A DNA stretch of 64,000 nt, taken from contig NZ_JANHGR010000001.1 in assembly GCF_026616205.1 (NCBI RefSeq), forward strand, positions 248,001 through 312,000. Reading direction: 5' to 3'. Source of the stretch: Halolamina litorea. GTDB lineage: Archaea; Halobacteriota; Halobacteria; Halobacteriales; Haloferacaceae. Positions 25,722 through 35,219 of the stretch are shown in pieces. The notes under the pieces are model-generated. The model worked only from the letters and a program-made list of their open reading frames with translations. It did no database searches and had not been told where the DNA came from. The position numbers and the translations under genes are program-made. How positions within the stretch are numbered: position 1 is the stretch's first letter; each line of letters starts with the position of its first letter.

Positions 25722-27443
25722 CTACGGGTGTGCGAAGTACGCGACCGACTCGCTGTCCTCGTTCTGCTCGTCCACCCGCACGAAGCCGACGCGCTCGAAC
25801 TGCAGCATCTCGTCGGCGTCGTAGTCGGCGTAGCCCGGTTCGGCCCGGCCGACTTCGTCGCCCGTCATCGTCCGCAGGCGCAGCGGGACGCTCTCGGCGG
25901 CGGGAACCCAGTGGATCACGTCCACGTCGCCGCTCTTGACGACCTCGAGGTCGTCGTCGGTGTGGACGAACCCGCCGTCCACGTGCTCGACCGGGCCGAA
26001 CCCTTTGAGCCAGACCTTTCCGCCCGCTTCCGGCAGGTCCTGCTCCTCGACGAGCACGGCGTCGCCGACGGGGATGTCCCGGTCGCCGCGGTCCTCGTGG
26101 TCGGGGTGCAGCGGCGGGTTGGCGACTTCGGGGCCGCCCGAGATCGGGACCTCGACGCCGTCACGGACGAAGAACCGACGGTCGGCGTCGTCGTCGATGA
26201 GTTCACGGTTGTTCGAGTACACCGTCGACATCGCGAGGTCCACGTCCGACGTGGACAGGCCGAGTTCGAGCATCGCGTCGACGAGGGCCTGCCCGCGAAT
26301 CCCGCGCCGGCGGACCGAGGCGATCGTCGGCGCGCGCGGGTCGTCCCAGCCGTCGAGGGTGCCGTTCTCGATCTTCTCGATGATCGTCGACGTGCTCATC
26401 TTCACGTCGTAGGCGTCGATCTGGACGTGGCCCCAGTGGAGCACCTCGGGGTAGTCCCAGCCGAAGTAGTCGTAGACGAAGCGCTGGCGCTTCGCGGAGT
26501 CCTGCAGGTCGATCCCGCGGATGATGTGGGTGACGCCCGTGAGGTGGTCGTCGATCCCGCTCTGGAAGTCGAGCATCGGCCAGCAGCGGTAGTCCGCGGC
26601 GACCTCGCGGGGGTGTGGGGTGTCGACCATCCGGAACGCGACCCAGTCACGCAGCGCAGGGTTCTTGTGCTCGATGTCGGTCTTGACCCGGAGCACCATC
26701 TCGCCGGAACTGTACTCACCGGCGACCATGTCCTCGAACTCCTCGTGGACCGTCTCGACGTCCTTGTCGCGGTGCGGGCAGGCCTCGGCGTCGTTCTTGA
26801 GGTTCGAGAACGTCTCGCCCGAGCAGGAGCAGGTGTAGGCGCCGCCCTCGTCGATGAGGTTCCGGGCGTGCTCGTAGTAGGTCTCGACGCGGTCGGAGGC
26901 TTTCAGCACCTCGTCGGGGGTGAACCCGAGGTAGTCGATGTCGTCGAGGATGGCGTCGTAGGCGTCGAGGTCCGGCCGTTTCGTCTCGGGGTCGGTGTCG
27001 TCGAACCGGACGATGAAGTGGCCGTCGTAGATCTCCTCGGTGTAGGTGCCCATCACCGACGGCATGCGGGCGTGGCCGAGGTGCCACGGGCCGTTGGGGT
27101 TCGGCGCCGCGCGCATCCGGATCTCGTCGTACTCCTCGGCGTTCGGGAGGTCCGGGAGGATCTGGTCGTCCTCCTCCTCCTCGGCCATCAACTCCTCGTA
27201 CAGTTCCTCGTCGAGTTCCTGCAGGCGTGCCGCCTGCTCGTCGGCGTCGAGGCCGTTGACCCGCGAGACGACCGGAGCGACGACGCCCGCGATCTCGTCG
27301 CCGTACTGGCGGAAGTCGGGGTTCTCGCCCATCAGCGGCCCCATGATCGGGCCGACCGCGGCGTCGCTACCGTGTTCGAGCGCGTTGAACAGGGCGTGCT
27401 TCTCGGCCTCCCGTTCGACCCGCTCGCGGATGTCGTCGTCCAT
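25722..27443 (-). CDS. gltX: glutamyl-tRNA synthetase
   Basis: A 573-residue class I synthetase of archaeal/GlnRS-like type. The HIGH motif is H121-L-G-H124 in PNPNGPWHLGHARM and the KMSKS motif is KMSTS at 348-352. A CSCSG...C-x-H zinc-like segment sits near residue 205-225. The C-terminal beta-barrel domain is complete. In haloarchaea this enzyme is expected to be non-discriminating, charging tRNA-Gln for the Glu-to-Gln amidotransferase route; that is family knowledge. ATG at 27443. Confidence 0.94.
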   Translation of the reverse strand: MDDDIRERVEREAEKHALFNALEHGSDAAVGPIMGPLMGENPDFRQYGDEIAGVVAPVVSRVNGLDADEQAARLQELDEELYEELMAEEEEDDQILPDLPNAEEYDEIRMRAAPNPNGPWHLGHARMPSVMGTYTEEIYDGHFIVRFDDTDPETKRPDLDAYDAILDDIDYLGFTPDEVLKASDRVETYYEHARNLIDEGGAYTCSCSGETFSNLKNDAEACPHRDKDVETVHEEFEDMVAGEYSSGEMVLRVKTDIEHKNPALRDWVAFRMVDTPHPREVAADYRCWPMLDFQSGIDDHLTGVTHIIRGIDLQDSAKRQRFVYDYFGWDYPEVLHWGHVQIDAYDVKMSTSTIIEKIENGTLDGWDDPRAPTIASVRRRGIRGQALVDAMLELGLSTSDVDLAMSTVYSNNRELIDDDADRRFFVRDGVEVPISGGPEVANPPLHPDHEDRGDRDIPVGDAVLVEEQDLPEAGGKVWLKGFGPVEHVDGGFVHTDDDLEVVKSGDVDVIHWVPAAESVPLRLRTMTGDEVGRAEPGYADYDADEMLQFERVGFVRVDEQNEDSESVAYFAHP

Positions 27444-27502
27444 TACGTGGGACTATCGGCGGTGTTCGCAAAAAGGGTGTGAATCGGCCGTCGCCGGCGC
27501 TC

Positions 27503-29026
27503 CTACTCCCGGTGGTACGCGCCCCACTTCGGAAGCGAGCGGCGGTAGAGCCCCAGCCCGGCCGCACCGAGTACCACTCCACCCAGACCCAGCGCCGCCA
27601 ACAGCTCCACCGACACCGGCGCCAGCGCGAACGCGACCACGAGGATCGGGATCAGCGGGAGCGCGATCGCGGCGCCGAACGCTGCGTACAGCCCCGTGTC
27701 GAACAGGAACTCGTTGGGCGAGAGCCCGGCGAGGTAGATCGTCAGCCCGAACACGTAGCAGGCGACGCCGACGAGGACGACGGCACCGACGACGGCCTCC
27801 GCAAGGGGGGTGCCGCGCAACCCGACTCCCACCGCGTAGAACGCCAGCCCGACCGCGGGCCCGAGCAGCAGGAACGCCCGGAGCTTCCCGTGGAACACCG
27901 TCTCGGCGTCGATGGGGTGGGCGAGGTAGCTCTCCACGTCGTCGTTCGTCGTGAGCCAGTTGTACGTCGTGAACCCCGTCAGCCCCAGCACGGCGCCGAA
28001 GGAGATGCCCACGGAGGGCGCGACGCCGGTGATGTCCGCCGCGAGGTCGACGAGCCCGGCCGTCACGCCAAGCAGCACCGCGGCGGAGAACAGCACCTTC
28101 CCGAAGCCGCCGGAGCTCCGGGCCACGTCGAGCAGCGTCTTCGCGGCCACGGGGTCGTCGACGCGGCCGAGCCAGCGCCGGAAGTCCGGCCCGACCGAGC
28201 GGTCGGCGGGCTTTGCCTGCGGGTCGAACGTCGCCGCGCCGACGCCGTAGGCCGCGAGGATCAGCGCGGCGGAGGCGCCGGCGCTCACGAGCCCCGGGTC
28301 GAGGTAGAGCCCGTAGGGCGTGTAGGAGACGACCGGGACGCCGCTGTACCACGCCGCGGCGGCGCCGGCGGCGAGGCCGAGCAGGAGCGCTCGGCCGGGT
28401 AGCCCCGTGGCAGAGAGGCCCACGCCGGCGATGGTGAGGCCGATCCCGAGCACGAACGTCGTGACGAGCGTGACCCAGAGCAGCGGGATCGTCGCCAGCC
28501 CGATCCCGGCGCCGGCGAGGGCCGCGGGGGCGACGCCGACGGCCATCGGGAGCAGGAACAGCACGGCGTAGTAGCACACGTCCTTGACGATGAAGATGCC
28601 CAGCAGGCGCCCCTGCGAGAGCGGGAGCGTGCGCCCGGAGAACACCAGCAGCGTCATCTCGCCGAGCACGTTCCCCACCGCGTCGCGGCCGATGAAGCCG
28701 ATCGAGCCGGTGTGGAGGCCGAAGACGAACGCCAGCGCGTGCATCCCGGCGACGACGGCGCCGGGGGCGGTGCCGGTGTAGTCGAGCAGCCAGACGGCGC
28801 CGGCGACGAGTCCGACCACGAGCAGCGGGAACGCGCCGAAGCGGCCGCCGCCGAGCAGTTCGCTGTGGAGGCGCCACTCCTCGCGGAACATCTCGCGGAA
28901 GACGATCTTGTCGCGGCCCCAACGGCTCGGCGTCGACTCGCTGCCGGGGCCATCGGCACCGCTCACCGCCGATTCGGCGGTTCCGGCGGCCGCCGCGGTC
29001 CCGGCCGACTCGGTCGCCTCACTCAT
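27503..29026 (-). CDS. ABC transporter permease (ABC-2-like)
   Basis: A 507-residue integral membrane protein with about twelve hydrophobic helices in two halves and a hydrophilic N-terminus ending RWGRDKIVFREMFREEWRLH, where the coupling helix of such permeases usually lies. Its ATG is inside the 3' end of the ATPase gene (8-base overlap), so the two form one transporter. Substrate unknown; export of a lipid, sugar or drug is typical for this layout. Confidence 0.85.
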   Translation of the reverse strand: MSEATESAGTAAAAGTAESAVSGADGPGSESTPSRWGRDKIVFREMFREEWRLHSELLGGGRFGAFPLLVVGLVAGAVWLLDYTGTAPGAVVAGMHALAFVFGLHTGSIGFIGRDAVGNVLGEMTLLVFSGRTLPLSQGRLLGIFIVKDVCYYAVLFLLPMAVGVAPAALAGAGIGLATIPLLWVTLVTTFVLGIGLTIAGVGLSATGLPGRALLLGLAAGAAAAWYSGVPVVSYTPYGLYLDPGLVSAGASAALILAAYGVGAATFDPQAKPADRSVGPDFRRWLGRVDDPVAAKTLLDVARSSGGFGKVLFSAAVLLGVTAGLVDLAADITGVAPSVGISFGAVLGLTGFTTYNWLTTNDDVESYLAHPIDAETVFHGKLRAFLLLGPAVGLAFYAVGVGLRGTPLAEAVVGAVVLVGVACYVFGLTIYLAGLSPNEFLFDTGLYAAFGAAIALPLIPILVVAFALAPVSVELLAALGLGGVVLGAAGLGLYRRSLPKWGAYHRE

Positions 29027-29756
29027 CGCCGCTCCACTCCTCGTCGGCGTCGACGTGCTCGATGAACGTGTCGAGCAGCGTCTCGCCCTCGTCCAGTTCC
29101 GCCGGCGTCTCCTCGGCGACCAGTTCCCCGGCGTTGACGATGCCGACCCGCGAGCAGAGTTCCGCGGCCACGTCGACGTTGTGCGTCGAGACGACGACGG
29201 TGTTGCCCGCCTCGCGGTAGTTCGTCAGGAAGCGCTTGACGCGCTCCTGCACGATCGGGTCGAGGTTCGCCAGCGGCTCGTCGATGAACACGACCTCCGG
29301 CTCGTGGAGGAACGCGCCGGCGATCATCGTCTTCTGCTGTTGGCCCCGCGAGAGGTCCGTCGAGAGGGTGTCGAGCTTCTCGGCGAAGCTCAGGCGGTCA
29401 GCCCAGGTTTGGGTGCGCTCGTCCACCACGTCGTCGGGGAGCCCCCGAACGGCGCCGACGAACTGGAAGTACTCCCGCGGCGTCGAGAAGCTCGGCGGGG
29501 ACTCCTTCTCGGGCAGGATCCCGACGCGCTCGCGGACGCCGATCGGGTCCGTCTCGGGGTCGACGCCGAGCACCTCCGCCTCGCCCGAATCAGCGAGGGT
29601 CTGCCCGGTCAGTACGCTCATCGTCGTCGTCTTCCCGGCGCCGTTGGGGCCGAGCAGCCCGTACAGCTCCCCCGCCTCGACCGACAGCGAGAGGCCGTCG
29701 AGTGCGGCCACCTCGCCGTAGGCCTTCCGCAGCCCCTCGGTCCTGATCACGCTCAT
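29019..29756 (-). CDS. ABC transporter ATP-binding protein
   Basis: A 245-residue nucleotide-binding subunit. Walker A is GPNGAGKTTT near residue 36-45, the signature is LSRGQQQK (R instead of the usual G after S), Walker B VVFIDEPLANLDP, and the switch His is in STHNVD. ATG at 29756 chosen for family length; an extra 48 upstream codons are excluded as noise running into the next promoter. Partner of the permease at 27503-29026. Confidence 0.92.
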   Translation of the reverse strand: MSVIRTEGLRKAYGEVAALDGLSLSVEAGELYGLLGPNGAGKTTTMSVLTGQTLADSGEAEVLGVDPETDPIGVRERVGILPEKESPPSFSTPREYFQFVGAVRGLPDDVVDERTQTWADRLSFAEKLDTLSTDLSRGQQQKTMIAGAFLHEPEVVFIDEPLANLDPIVQERVKRFLTNYREAGNTVVVSTHNVDVAAELCSRVGIVNAGELVAEETPAELDEGETLLDTFIEHVDADEEWSGDE

Positions 29757-29886
29757 GAACGGCTGTTCAGTCCGGGGGTAGATAGTTCGTGCGGCGCCGC
29801 TATCGGGACTGAGAACGCCCTCGCGTCCGGGGGATCGATCTGACGAGGCCGAAAAGGTTAGAACGCTGTTGACTAAACGTTCAACC

Positions 29887-30822
29887 ATGAGCTGGGACAC
29901 ATCGTCGATGCCCGATCAGTCGGGGCGGACCGTCGTCATCACGGGCGCGAACAGCGGCCTCGGCTACGAGGGAACCAAGGCGTTCGTCGGGAAGGGTGCC
30001 GACGTGGTGATGGCCTGCCGGAGCCTCGACCGGGGCCGCGAGGCCGCCGAGGAGATCAGCGAGGCCGTCTCCGGCGGCGGCTCGCTGACCGTGATGGAGC
30101 TCGACCTCGGCGACCTCGAGTCGGTCGAGCGCTTCGCCGACGACTTCGGCGAGCAGTTCGACGACCTGCACGTCCTCTGTAACAACGCCGGCGTGATGGC
30201 GCCGCCCCGGCGCGAGACCGCGGACGGCTTCGAACTCCAGTTCGGCGTGAACCACCTCGGCCACTTCGCGCTCACGGGACACCTGCTCGAGCACCTCGAA
30301 GCGACCGACAGGAGCCGGGTCGTCACCCAGAGCAGTAGCCTCCACGAGAACGGCACCATCGACTTCGACGACCTCCAGTCCGAGAAGTCCTACGACAAGT
30401 GGGCGGCCTACGGCCAGAGTAAGCTGGCGAACCTCCTCTTTGCCTACGAACTGGATCGGCGCCTCGACGAGGACGGCGCCGACGTGACGAGCCTGGGCTG
30501 TCACCCCGGCTACGCGGCGACGAACCTCCAGCGCCGCGGCCCAGAGATGGCCGGCTCGACGCTGCGGCTCTACGGGATGAAGGTCGCCAACGCCGTGCTG
30601 GGCCAGTCCGCCGCGCAGGGCGCGCTGCCGATGCTCTACGCCGCCACCGCCGACGGGATCGAGGGTGGTGAGTACATCGGGCCGGGTGGCTTCATGAACA
30701 TGCGCGGGGCACCGGAGGAACAGGAGTCGAACGCGGAGTCCTACGACCACGACGTGGCCGACCGACTCTGGGCGGTCTCGGAAGACCTGACCGGCGTCGA
30801 GTACGACCTGCCCGACGCGTAG
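29887..30822 (+). CDS. short-chain dehydrogenase (retinol-dehydrogenase/WWOX-like)
   Basis: A 311-residue SDR with TGANSGLGYEGTKAF for the cofactor, NNAGVMAPP, and the active-site Y-x3-K in AAYGQSKLAN. The basic C-R-S-L-D-R after strand 2 suggests NADP. The length and the VNHLGHFALTGHLL segment match the retinol-dehydrogenase-like branch. The ATG at 29887 is preferred over 29869 because it is followed by the usual hydrophilic leader. Substrate not known. Confidence 0.87.
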   Translation: MSWDTSSMPDQSGRTVVITGANSGLGYEGTKAFVGKGADVVMACRSLDRGREAAEEISEAVSGGGSLTVMELDLGDLESVERFADDFGEQFDDLHVLCNNAGVMAPPRRETADGFELQFGVNHLGHFALTGHLLEHLEATDRSRVVTQSSSLHENGTIDFDDLQSEKSYDKWAAYGQSKLANLLFAYELDRRLDEDGADVTSLGCHPGYAATNLQRRGPEMAGSTLRLYGMKVANAVLGQSAAQGALPMLYAATADGIEGGEYIGPGGFMNMRGAPEEQESNAESYDHDVADRLWAVSEDLTGVEYDLPDA

Positions 30823-30873
30823 CTCCTCGGTGCCGAAAAACCGCAAAAACCGTACCCGCTCGTGGCCGCGACG

Positions 30874-33153
30874 TTACTGGAACGTCGGCGCCGCGGGCTC
30901 CTGGTCCTTCTCGACCTCGCTGCGCTTGAAGCGCTGCTCGATCTCCGCGTACTGCTCGCGGGTCTGTTCGGTGACCGAGGGCACCACTTCCTTGAGGGCG
31001 TCCTCGAAGTGGGCCATCGTCACGCGGACGTTGCCCACGCTCTCGGTCGTCTCCTCGGGCGAGACGCTGTTGATGAACTCCCGGGTGGCGTTCATCGACG
31101 CCTCGCGGGCCAGCGCCTCGAGGTCGGCGCCGACGTAGCCGTCGGTGCGGGCCGCGAGGGCGTCGAGGTCCACGTCGTCGGCCAGCGGCTTGTGCTTCGT
31201 GTGGACCGCGAGGATCGCGCGGCGCGCCTCCTCGTCGGGCACGGGCACGTGGACGTGGCGGTCCAGCCGGCCGGGGCGGATCAGCGCGCTGTCGATCAGG
31301 TCCGGGCGGTTCGTGGTGGCGACGACGACCACGTCCTCCAGCTCTTCGAGGCCGTCGAGCTCCGTCAGCAGCTGGGAGACGACGCGCTCGGAGACGCCGG
31401 AGTCACCCGAGTTGCGCCCGCGTTCGGTCGCGATGGCGTCGATCTCGTCGAAGAACACCACCGTCGGGGCGTTCTCCCGGGCCTTGCTGAAGATCTCGCG
31501 GACGCCCTTCTCGGACTCGCCCACGTACTTGTCCAGCAGTTCGGGCCCCTTCACCGAGATGAAGTTGCTTTCTGCCTCGTTGGCGACGGCCTTCGCGAGC
31601 AGGGTCTTCCCTGTCCCGGGCGGCCCGTAGAGCAGCACCCCCTTGGCGCTCTCGACGTCCATCTGCTCGAACACCTCGGGGTAGTCGAGGGGCCACTGGA
31701 TCGTCTCGCGCAGGCGCTCCTTGGTGTCCTCGAGGCCACCGACGTCCGCCCACGTCACGTCGGGGACCTCGACGAACACCTCGCGCAGGGCGCTGGGTTC
31801 GATCCCGCGCAACGCCTTGCGGAAGTCGTCCTCGGTCACGTCGAGGCGTTCGAGCGTCTCGGCGTCGATCTCGTCTTCCTCCAGATCGAGTTCGGGGCGG
31901 AAGCGCCGCAGCGCGATCATCGCGGACTCCTTTGCCAGCGACTCGAGGTCGGCGCCGACGAAGCCGTGGGTGTTCTCGGCGAGTTCCTCGATGTCCACGC
32001 CCTCGGCGAGGGGCATGTTGCGCGTGTGGACCTGCAGGATCTCCTCGCGGCCGTTGGTGTCCGGCACGCCCACTTCGATCTCGCGGTCGAAGCGGCCGCC
32101 GCGGCGGAGCGCGGTGTCGATGGCGTCGACGCGGTTGGTGGCGCCGATGACGACGATCTCGCCGCGCTCCTCCAGCCCGTCCATCAGGCTGAGCAGTTGG
32201 GCCACGACGCGGCGTTCCACGTCGCCGCCGGCCTCGTCGCGCGTGGGCGCGATCGAGTCGAGTTCGTCCATGAAGATGATCGCCGGGCTGGCCTCCTGGG
32301 CCTCCTCGAACACTTCACGGAGTTGCTCCTCGGACTCCCCGTAGTACTTCGACATGATCTCGGGGCCCGAGATGGTGTGGAACGAGGCGTCGATCTCGTT
32401 GGCGACGGCCTTCGCGATCAGGGTCTTCCCCGTCCCGGGTGGGCCGTGCAGCAGCACGCCCTTCGGGGGCTCGATCCCGAGGCGACCGAACAGTTCGGGG
32501 TGGCGCATCGGCAGTTCGATCATCTCCCGGACCTGTTCGAGTTCGTCGTCGAGGCCACCGATGTCCTCGTAGGTCACGTCGGGGCCCTCGCCGCCGGAGC
32601 CGCCGGCGCCCGCCGCCGCGCTGCGGTCGCCGCGGATCTGTTCGGCGGGCTGCTGGCTGATCTCCACGTCGGTCGAGTCGGTGATGACGACCGTCCCGCT
32701 GGGGTCGGTCTCGGCGATCTTCAGGGGCACCGCCTGTCCCTGTCCGCCCATCAGGCCGAAACCGAGCGGGAGCTGTACGTCCTGGCCGGCGGTGACGGGC
32801 TGGCCCGACAGCTCCTTGCGCAGGAGGCTGCCGATGTCGCCGCGGATCCCCATGTTTTGGGGGAGCGCCACGGTGACGCTGTCGGCGGGGTTCACGTCCG
32901 CAGCCTCGACCTCGACGCGGTCGTCGATGCCGACGCTGGCCTCCTGTCGGAGTCGGCCGTCGATGCGCACGACGCCCGTGCCGTCGTCCTCGGGGTAGCC
33001 GGGCCAGACGCGAGCGATGGCGGCGCCCTGCTTCCCTTCGATACGGATGAAGTCGCCACCGGAGAGATCCATCTCGTCGGCGGCGACGCGATCGACCGCC
33101 GCGAGGCGGCGCCCGGCGTCCTTCTGCTTGAGGGGCTTGACGGTGAGTTTCAT
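30874..33153 (-). CDS. cdc48: Cdc48/p97-type AAA ATPase
   Basis: A 759-residue double-AAA unfoldase. The N-terminal double-psi barrel and 4-alpha/beta subdomains cover residues 1-185, with a Gly/Ala linker at about 178-190. D1 has Walker A GPPGTGKT at 237-244 and Walker [10 protein letters not shown]2 has Walker A at 510-517 and VVFFDEID. Arginine fingers appear in RGGRFDRE and RPGRLDRH. It extracts or unfolds proteins for the proteasome and complexes; ends ...PAAPTFQ without a clear HbYX. The ATG at 33153 overlaps the stop of the upstream DUF7127 gene as ATGA. Confidence 0.95.
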   Translation of the reverse strand: MKLTVKPLKQKDAGRRLAAVDRVAADEMDLSGGDFIRIEGKQGAAIARVWPGYPEDDGTGVVRIDGRLRQEASVGIDDRVEVEAADVNPADSVTVALPQNMGIRGDIGSLLRKELSGQPVTAGQDVQLPLGFGLMGGQGQAVPLKIAETDPSGTVVITDSTDVEISQQPAEQIRGDRSAAAGAGGSGGEGPDVTYEDIGGLDDELEQVREMIELPMRHPELFGRLGIEPPKGVLLHGPPGTGKTLIAKAVANEIDASFHTISGPEIMSKYYGESEEQLREVFEEAQEASPAIIFMDELDSIAPTRDEAGGDVERRVVAQLLSLMDGLEERGEIVVIGATNRVDAIDTALRRGGRFDREIEVGVPDTNGREEILQVHTRNMPLAEGVDIEELAENTHGFVGADLESLAKESAMIALRRFRPELDLEEDEIDAETLERLDVTEDDFRKALRGIEPSALREVFVEVPDVTWADVGGLEDTKERLRETIQWPLDYPEVFEQMDVESAKGVLLYGPPGTGKTLLAKAVANEAESNFISVKGPELLDKYVGESEKGVREIFSKARENAPTVVFFDEIDAIATERGRNSGDSGVSERVVSQLLTELDGLEELEDVVVVATTNRPDLIDSALIRPGRLDRHVHVPVPDEEARRAILAVHTKHKPLADDVDLDALAARTDGYVGADLEALAREASMNATREFINSVSPEETTESVGNVRVTMAHFEDALKEVVPSVTEQTREQYAEIEQRFKRSEVEKDQEPAAPTFQ

Positions 33154-33401
33154 GCCTCCACCTCGATGGTGAGCACGCCGTTGGTCAGGCTGCACTCACG
33201 GGCCTCGCCCGGGAGTTCGAACTCGGTCTCGGTGGACGTGCCGTCAGCGTTCTCGACGACGACGATGGCGGTCTCGCCGACGGTGTCGACGGCGACCTCC
33301 CCCTCCGCGTCGGCGAGGTCGAGCGCGACCACGAGACTGTCGTCGTACTCGTAGACGCGACCGAACTGCTCGTCGCCCATTCTGCGTTGGTGAGTGGTCA
33401 T
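33150..33401 (-). CDS. DUF7127 family protein, Hsp20-like, coupled to cdc48
   Basis: An 83-residue acidic beta-rich protein: [20 protein letters not shown], then [12 protein letters not shown], ending [10 protein letters not shown]. The alternating strands and the C-terminal NGVLTI segment resemble the alpha-crystallin/p23 fold. It precedes cdc48 with an ATGA overlap. The start is either 33401 or the inner ATG at 33380. A TATA-like AAGGTTTAAC about 30 bases before 33401 supports the longer form. A co-chaperone or adaptor of Cdc48 is inferred from the coupling only. Confidence 0.8.
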   Translation of the reverse strand: MTTHQRRMGDEQFGRVYEYDDSLVVALDLADAEGEVAVDTVGETAIVVVENADGTSTETEFELPGEARECSLTNGVLTIEVEA

Positions 33402-33430
33402 TAGCTAACCACAAGTAACCGGGGAGAGTA

Positions 33431-33440
33431 GTTAAACCTT
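33431..33440 (-). promoter_or_regulatory. TATA box of the DUF7127-cdc48 operon
   Basis: AAGGTTTAAC on the minus strand, about 30-39 bases before the ATG at 33401, fits a leaderless or very short-leader transcript. Confidence 0.45.
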
Positions 33441-33545
33441 ACGGCGGGTAATCGCATGAGGAGAGCGACCCGTGAGGATACGGCTGTGGTAGCGGTTCGG
33501 GCCGAGGTGGGCGGGTTTCGAGCCGCTCGGGCCGTGGTCCCGCCC

Positions 33546-33552
33546 CTTTATG
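33546..33552 (+). promoter_or_regulatory. TATA box of the alpha/beta hydrolase gene
   Basis: CCTTTATG-type TATA element 24-30 bases before the ATG at 33576; typical leaderless spacing. Confidence 0.5.
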
Positions 33553-33575
33553 CTCGGGCCGGGAGACACGCGGGT

Positions 33576-34346
33576 ATGCAGCGGGTTTCGCACCACGGTC
33601 GGGGGACGGTCTACCGTCGCTCGGCACGGACCGAGGACGGGCCGGGCATCCTGTGTATCCACGGGAGCGGCGGCGACGCGGGGGTTTGGAAGTCCCAGTC
33701 GCGGGTAGCCGACCGGACGCCGGTGACGGCGATGGCGCTGAGCGACCACGGCACGAGCGGTTCGCTGGTCGCCGACGCGGGCTACGAGACGCTCTCGGGC
33801 TACGCCGACGACGTGGTCGCCGTCGCCGAGGCCACCGGCGACCGAGTGCTCTGTGGCAACTCACTGGGCGCCGCGGTGGCGATGATCGTCGCCCTGGAGC
33901 GGGACCTCGACCTCGACGGGCTGATCCTCGCGGGGGCGGGCGCCCGCCTGCCCGTGCTCGACGACCTCCTCGTCTGGCTGGAGAACGACTTCGACCGGGC
34001 GGTCGAGTTCCTCCACGGCCCCGACCGGCTGTTCCACGACCCGACCGACGACCTGGTCGAAGTGAGCGAGGCGGCGATGCGCGAGACCGGGCAGGCGGTC
34101 ACGAGCCGTGACTTCCGGACCTGCCACGCCTTCGACGTCCACGAGCGGCTCGGCGAGATCGACGTGCCCACGCTGGCGGCCGTCGGGGAGTACGACCAGC
34201 TGACGCCGCCTCACTACCACGAGGCGCTCGGCGAGGAGATCCCCTACTGTGAGGTGGCGATCATCGACGACGCCGCCCACCTGTCGATGCTCGAACAGCC
34301 GGCGGCGTTCAACAGCGCCATCGAGTCGTTCCTCGACCGTCTCTGA
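33576..34346 (+). CDS. alpha/beta hydrolase
   Basis: A 256-residue alpha/beta-fold hydrolase. The oxyanion segment is LCIHGSGGDAGVW, the nucleophile elbow is G-N-S-L-G in VLCGNSLGAAVA, the acid lies in AAVGEYDQLTP and the His in IDDAAHLSMLEQP, so the triad is complete. The ATG at 33576 is supported by CTTTATG (33546-33552), 24-30 bases upstream. The longer frame starting at 33456 is rejected. Coupled to the next gene by TGATG. Substrate unknown. Confidence 0.9.
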   Translation: MQRVSHHGRGTVYRRSARTEDGPGILCIHGSGGDAGVWKSQSRVADRTPVTAMALSDHGTSGSLVADAGYETLSGYADDVVAVAEATGDRVLCGNSLGAAVAMIVALERDLDLDGLILAGAGARLPVLDDLLVWLENDFDRAVEFLHGPDRLFHDPTDDLVEVSEAAMRETGQAVTSRDFRTCHAFDVHERLGEIDVPTLAAVGEYDQLTPPHYHEALGEEIPYCEVAIIDDAAHLSMLEQPAAFNSAIESFLDRL

Positions 34347-34624
34347 TGCCCGAACGCGTCGCCACCACGGACCCCGACGGCGTCGACTTCGGCTGGGTGA
34401 TGCAGGTGACGTTCGTGCTCACCATCCTCGTCGGCGCGCCCGTCGTTACGCTGCTTTCGACGCAGGTCGCGCTCCCCGATTGGGGCTCGCGGGTCTCCTT
34501 TGCGGTTCGCGTGGGCGCGCCCGTCTGGGTGCTCACTGGGCTCTGTGTGTTCCTCTACGCGCGCCGGCAGGAGCAGCGCAGCGACGACACCGAGTCGGGA
34601 CGCGACGACGAGCCCGCCGGGTAG
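34346..34624 (+). CDS. DUF5822 membrane protein
   Basis: A 92-residue haloarchaeal protein, MPERVATTDPDGVDFGWVMQ followed by two transmembrane helices (about residues 20-40 and 52-70) and a charged tail. The N-terminal motif and layout match DUF5822. Start overlaps the hydrolase stop (TGATG). Function unknown. Convergent with the HAD gene, whose stop is adjacent. Confidence 0.8.
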   Translation: MPERVATTDPDGVDFGWVMQVTFVLTILVGAPVVTLLSTQVALPDWGSRVSFAVRVGAPVWVLTGLCVFLYARRQEQRSDDTESGRDDEPAG

Positions 34625-35134
34625 CTACTCCTCGACCCAGCGGAAGGCAACCCCCGCCCGTTCTGCGGTCACCCGGTCGCGTTCGCTGTCGCCGACGAAC
34701 ACGGCGTTGCCCGGGTCCGCGCCCATCGAGTCGAGCGTCGCCAGCAACGCTTCCGGATCGGGTTTGTAGCTCCCGAGCGAGTCCCGGCCGACCACGGCGT
34801 CGACGGCGAGGCCGTGCCGGTCGAGGGCGATCCGGCAGGCGGCCTCACTGTTGAGCGAGCAGACGCCGACCCGCCCGGACTGCTCGCCGAGTTCGGCCGC
34901 CAGCGGGAGTGCGGGGGCCTCGTTCGCCGCGGCGCGCTCGTGTTCGCCGACGACGGCTTCGAAGCGGTCCCGGGTGTCGGTCGCCTCCGTCAGTTCGAGC
35001 AGGTCCCAGAGGTCCCGACCACCCGGATCGAGGCCCCGATCCCGGAGGTCGGCAGCGAGGTCGTCGCGGGCGGCCGCCCAGTCGACGGGCAGCGAGACCA
35101 GCGTACCGTCGAGGTCGTAGACGACGGGGTTCAT
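34625..35134 (-). CDS. HAD-superfamily phosphatase
   Basis: A 169-residue haloacid-dehalogenase fold hydrolase. Motif I is VYDLDGTLV, motif II is the S in VGVCSLNS, motif III the K in GSYKPDPEALL and motif IV VFVGDSERDRVTA. The cap is small (about residues 20-75). It probably dephosphorylates a small metabolite such as phosphoglycolate; the substrate is not fixed. ATG at 35134; the upstream in-frame extension is basic noise. Confidence 0.87.
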   Translation of the reverse strand: MNPVVYDLDGTLVSLPVDWAAARDDLAADLRDRGLDPGGRDLWDLLELTEATDTRDRFEAVVGEHERAAANEAPALPLAAELGEQSGRVGVCSLNSEAACRIALDRHGLAVDAVVGRDSLGSYKPDPEALLATLDSMGADPGNAVFVGDSERDRVTAERAGVAFRWVEE

Positions 35135-35219
35135 GACGCCCAAAAGGCGGTTCGGGCGGAAAAAACGGTCGGGCCGGTTCCGCACGCACCTTCAAGTGCT
35201 CTGACACCCACCACCGGCC

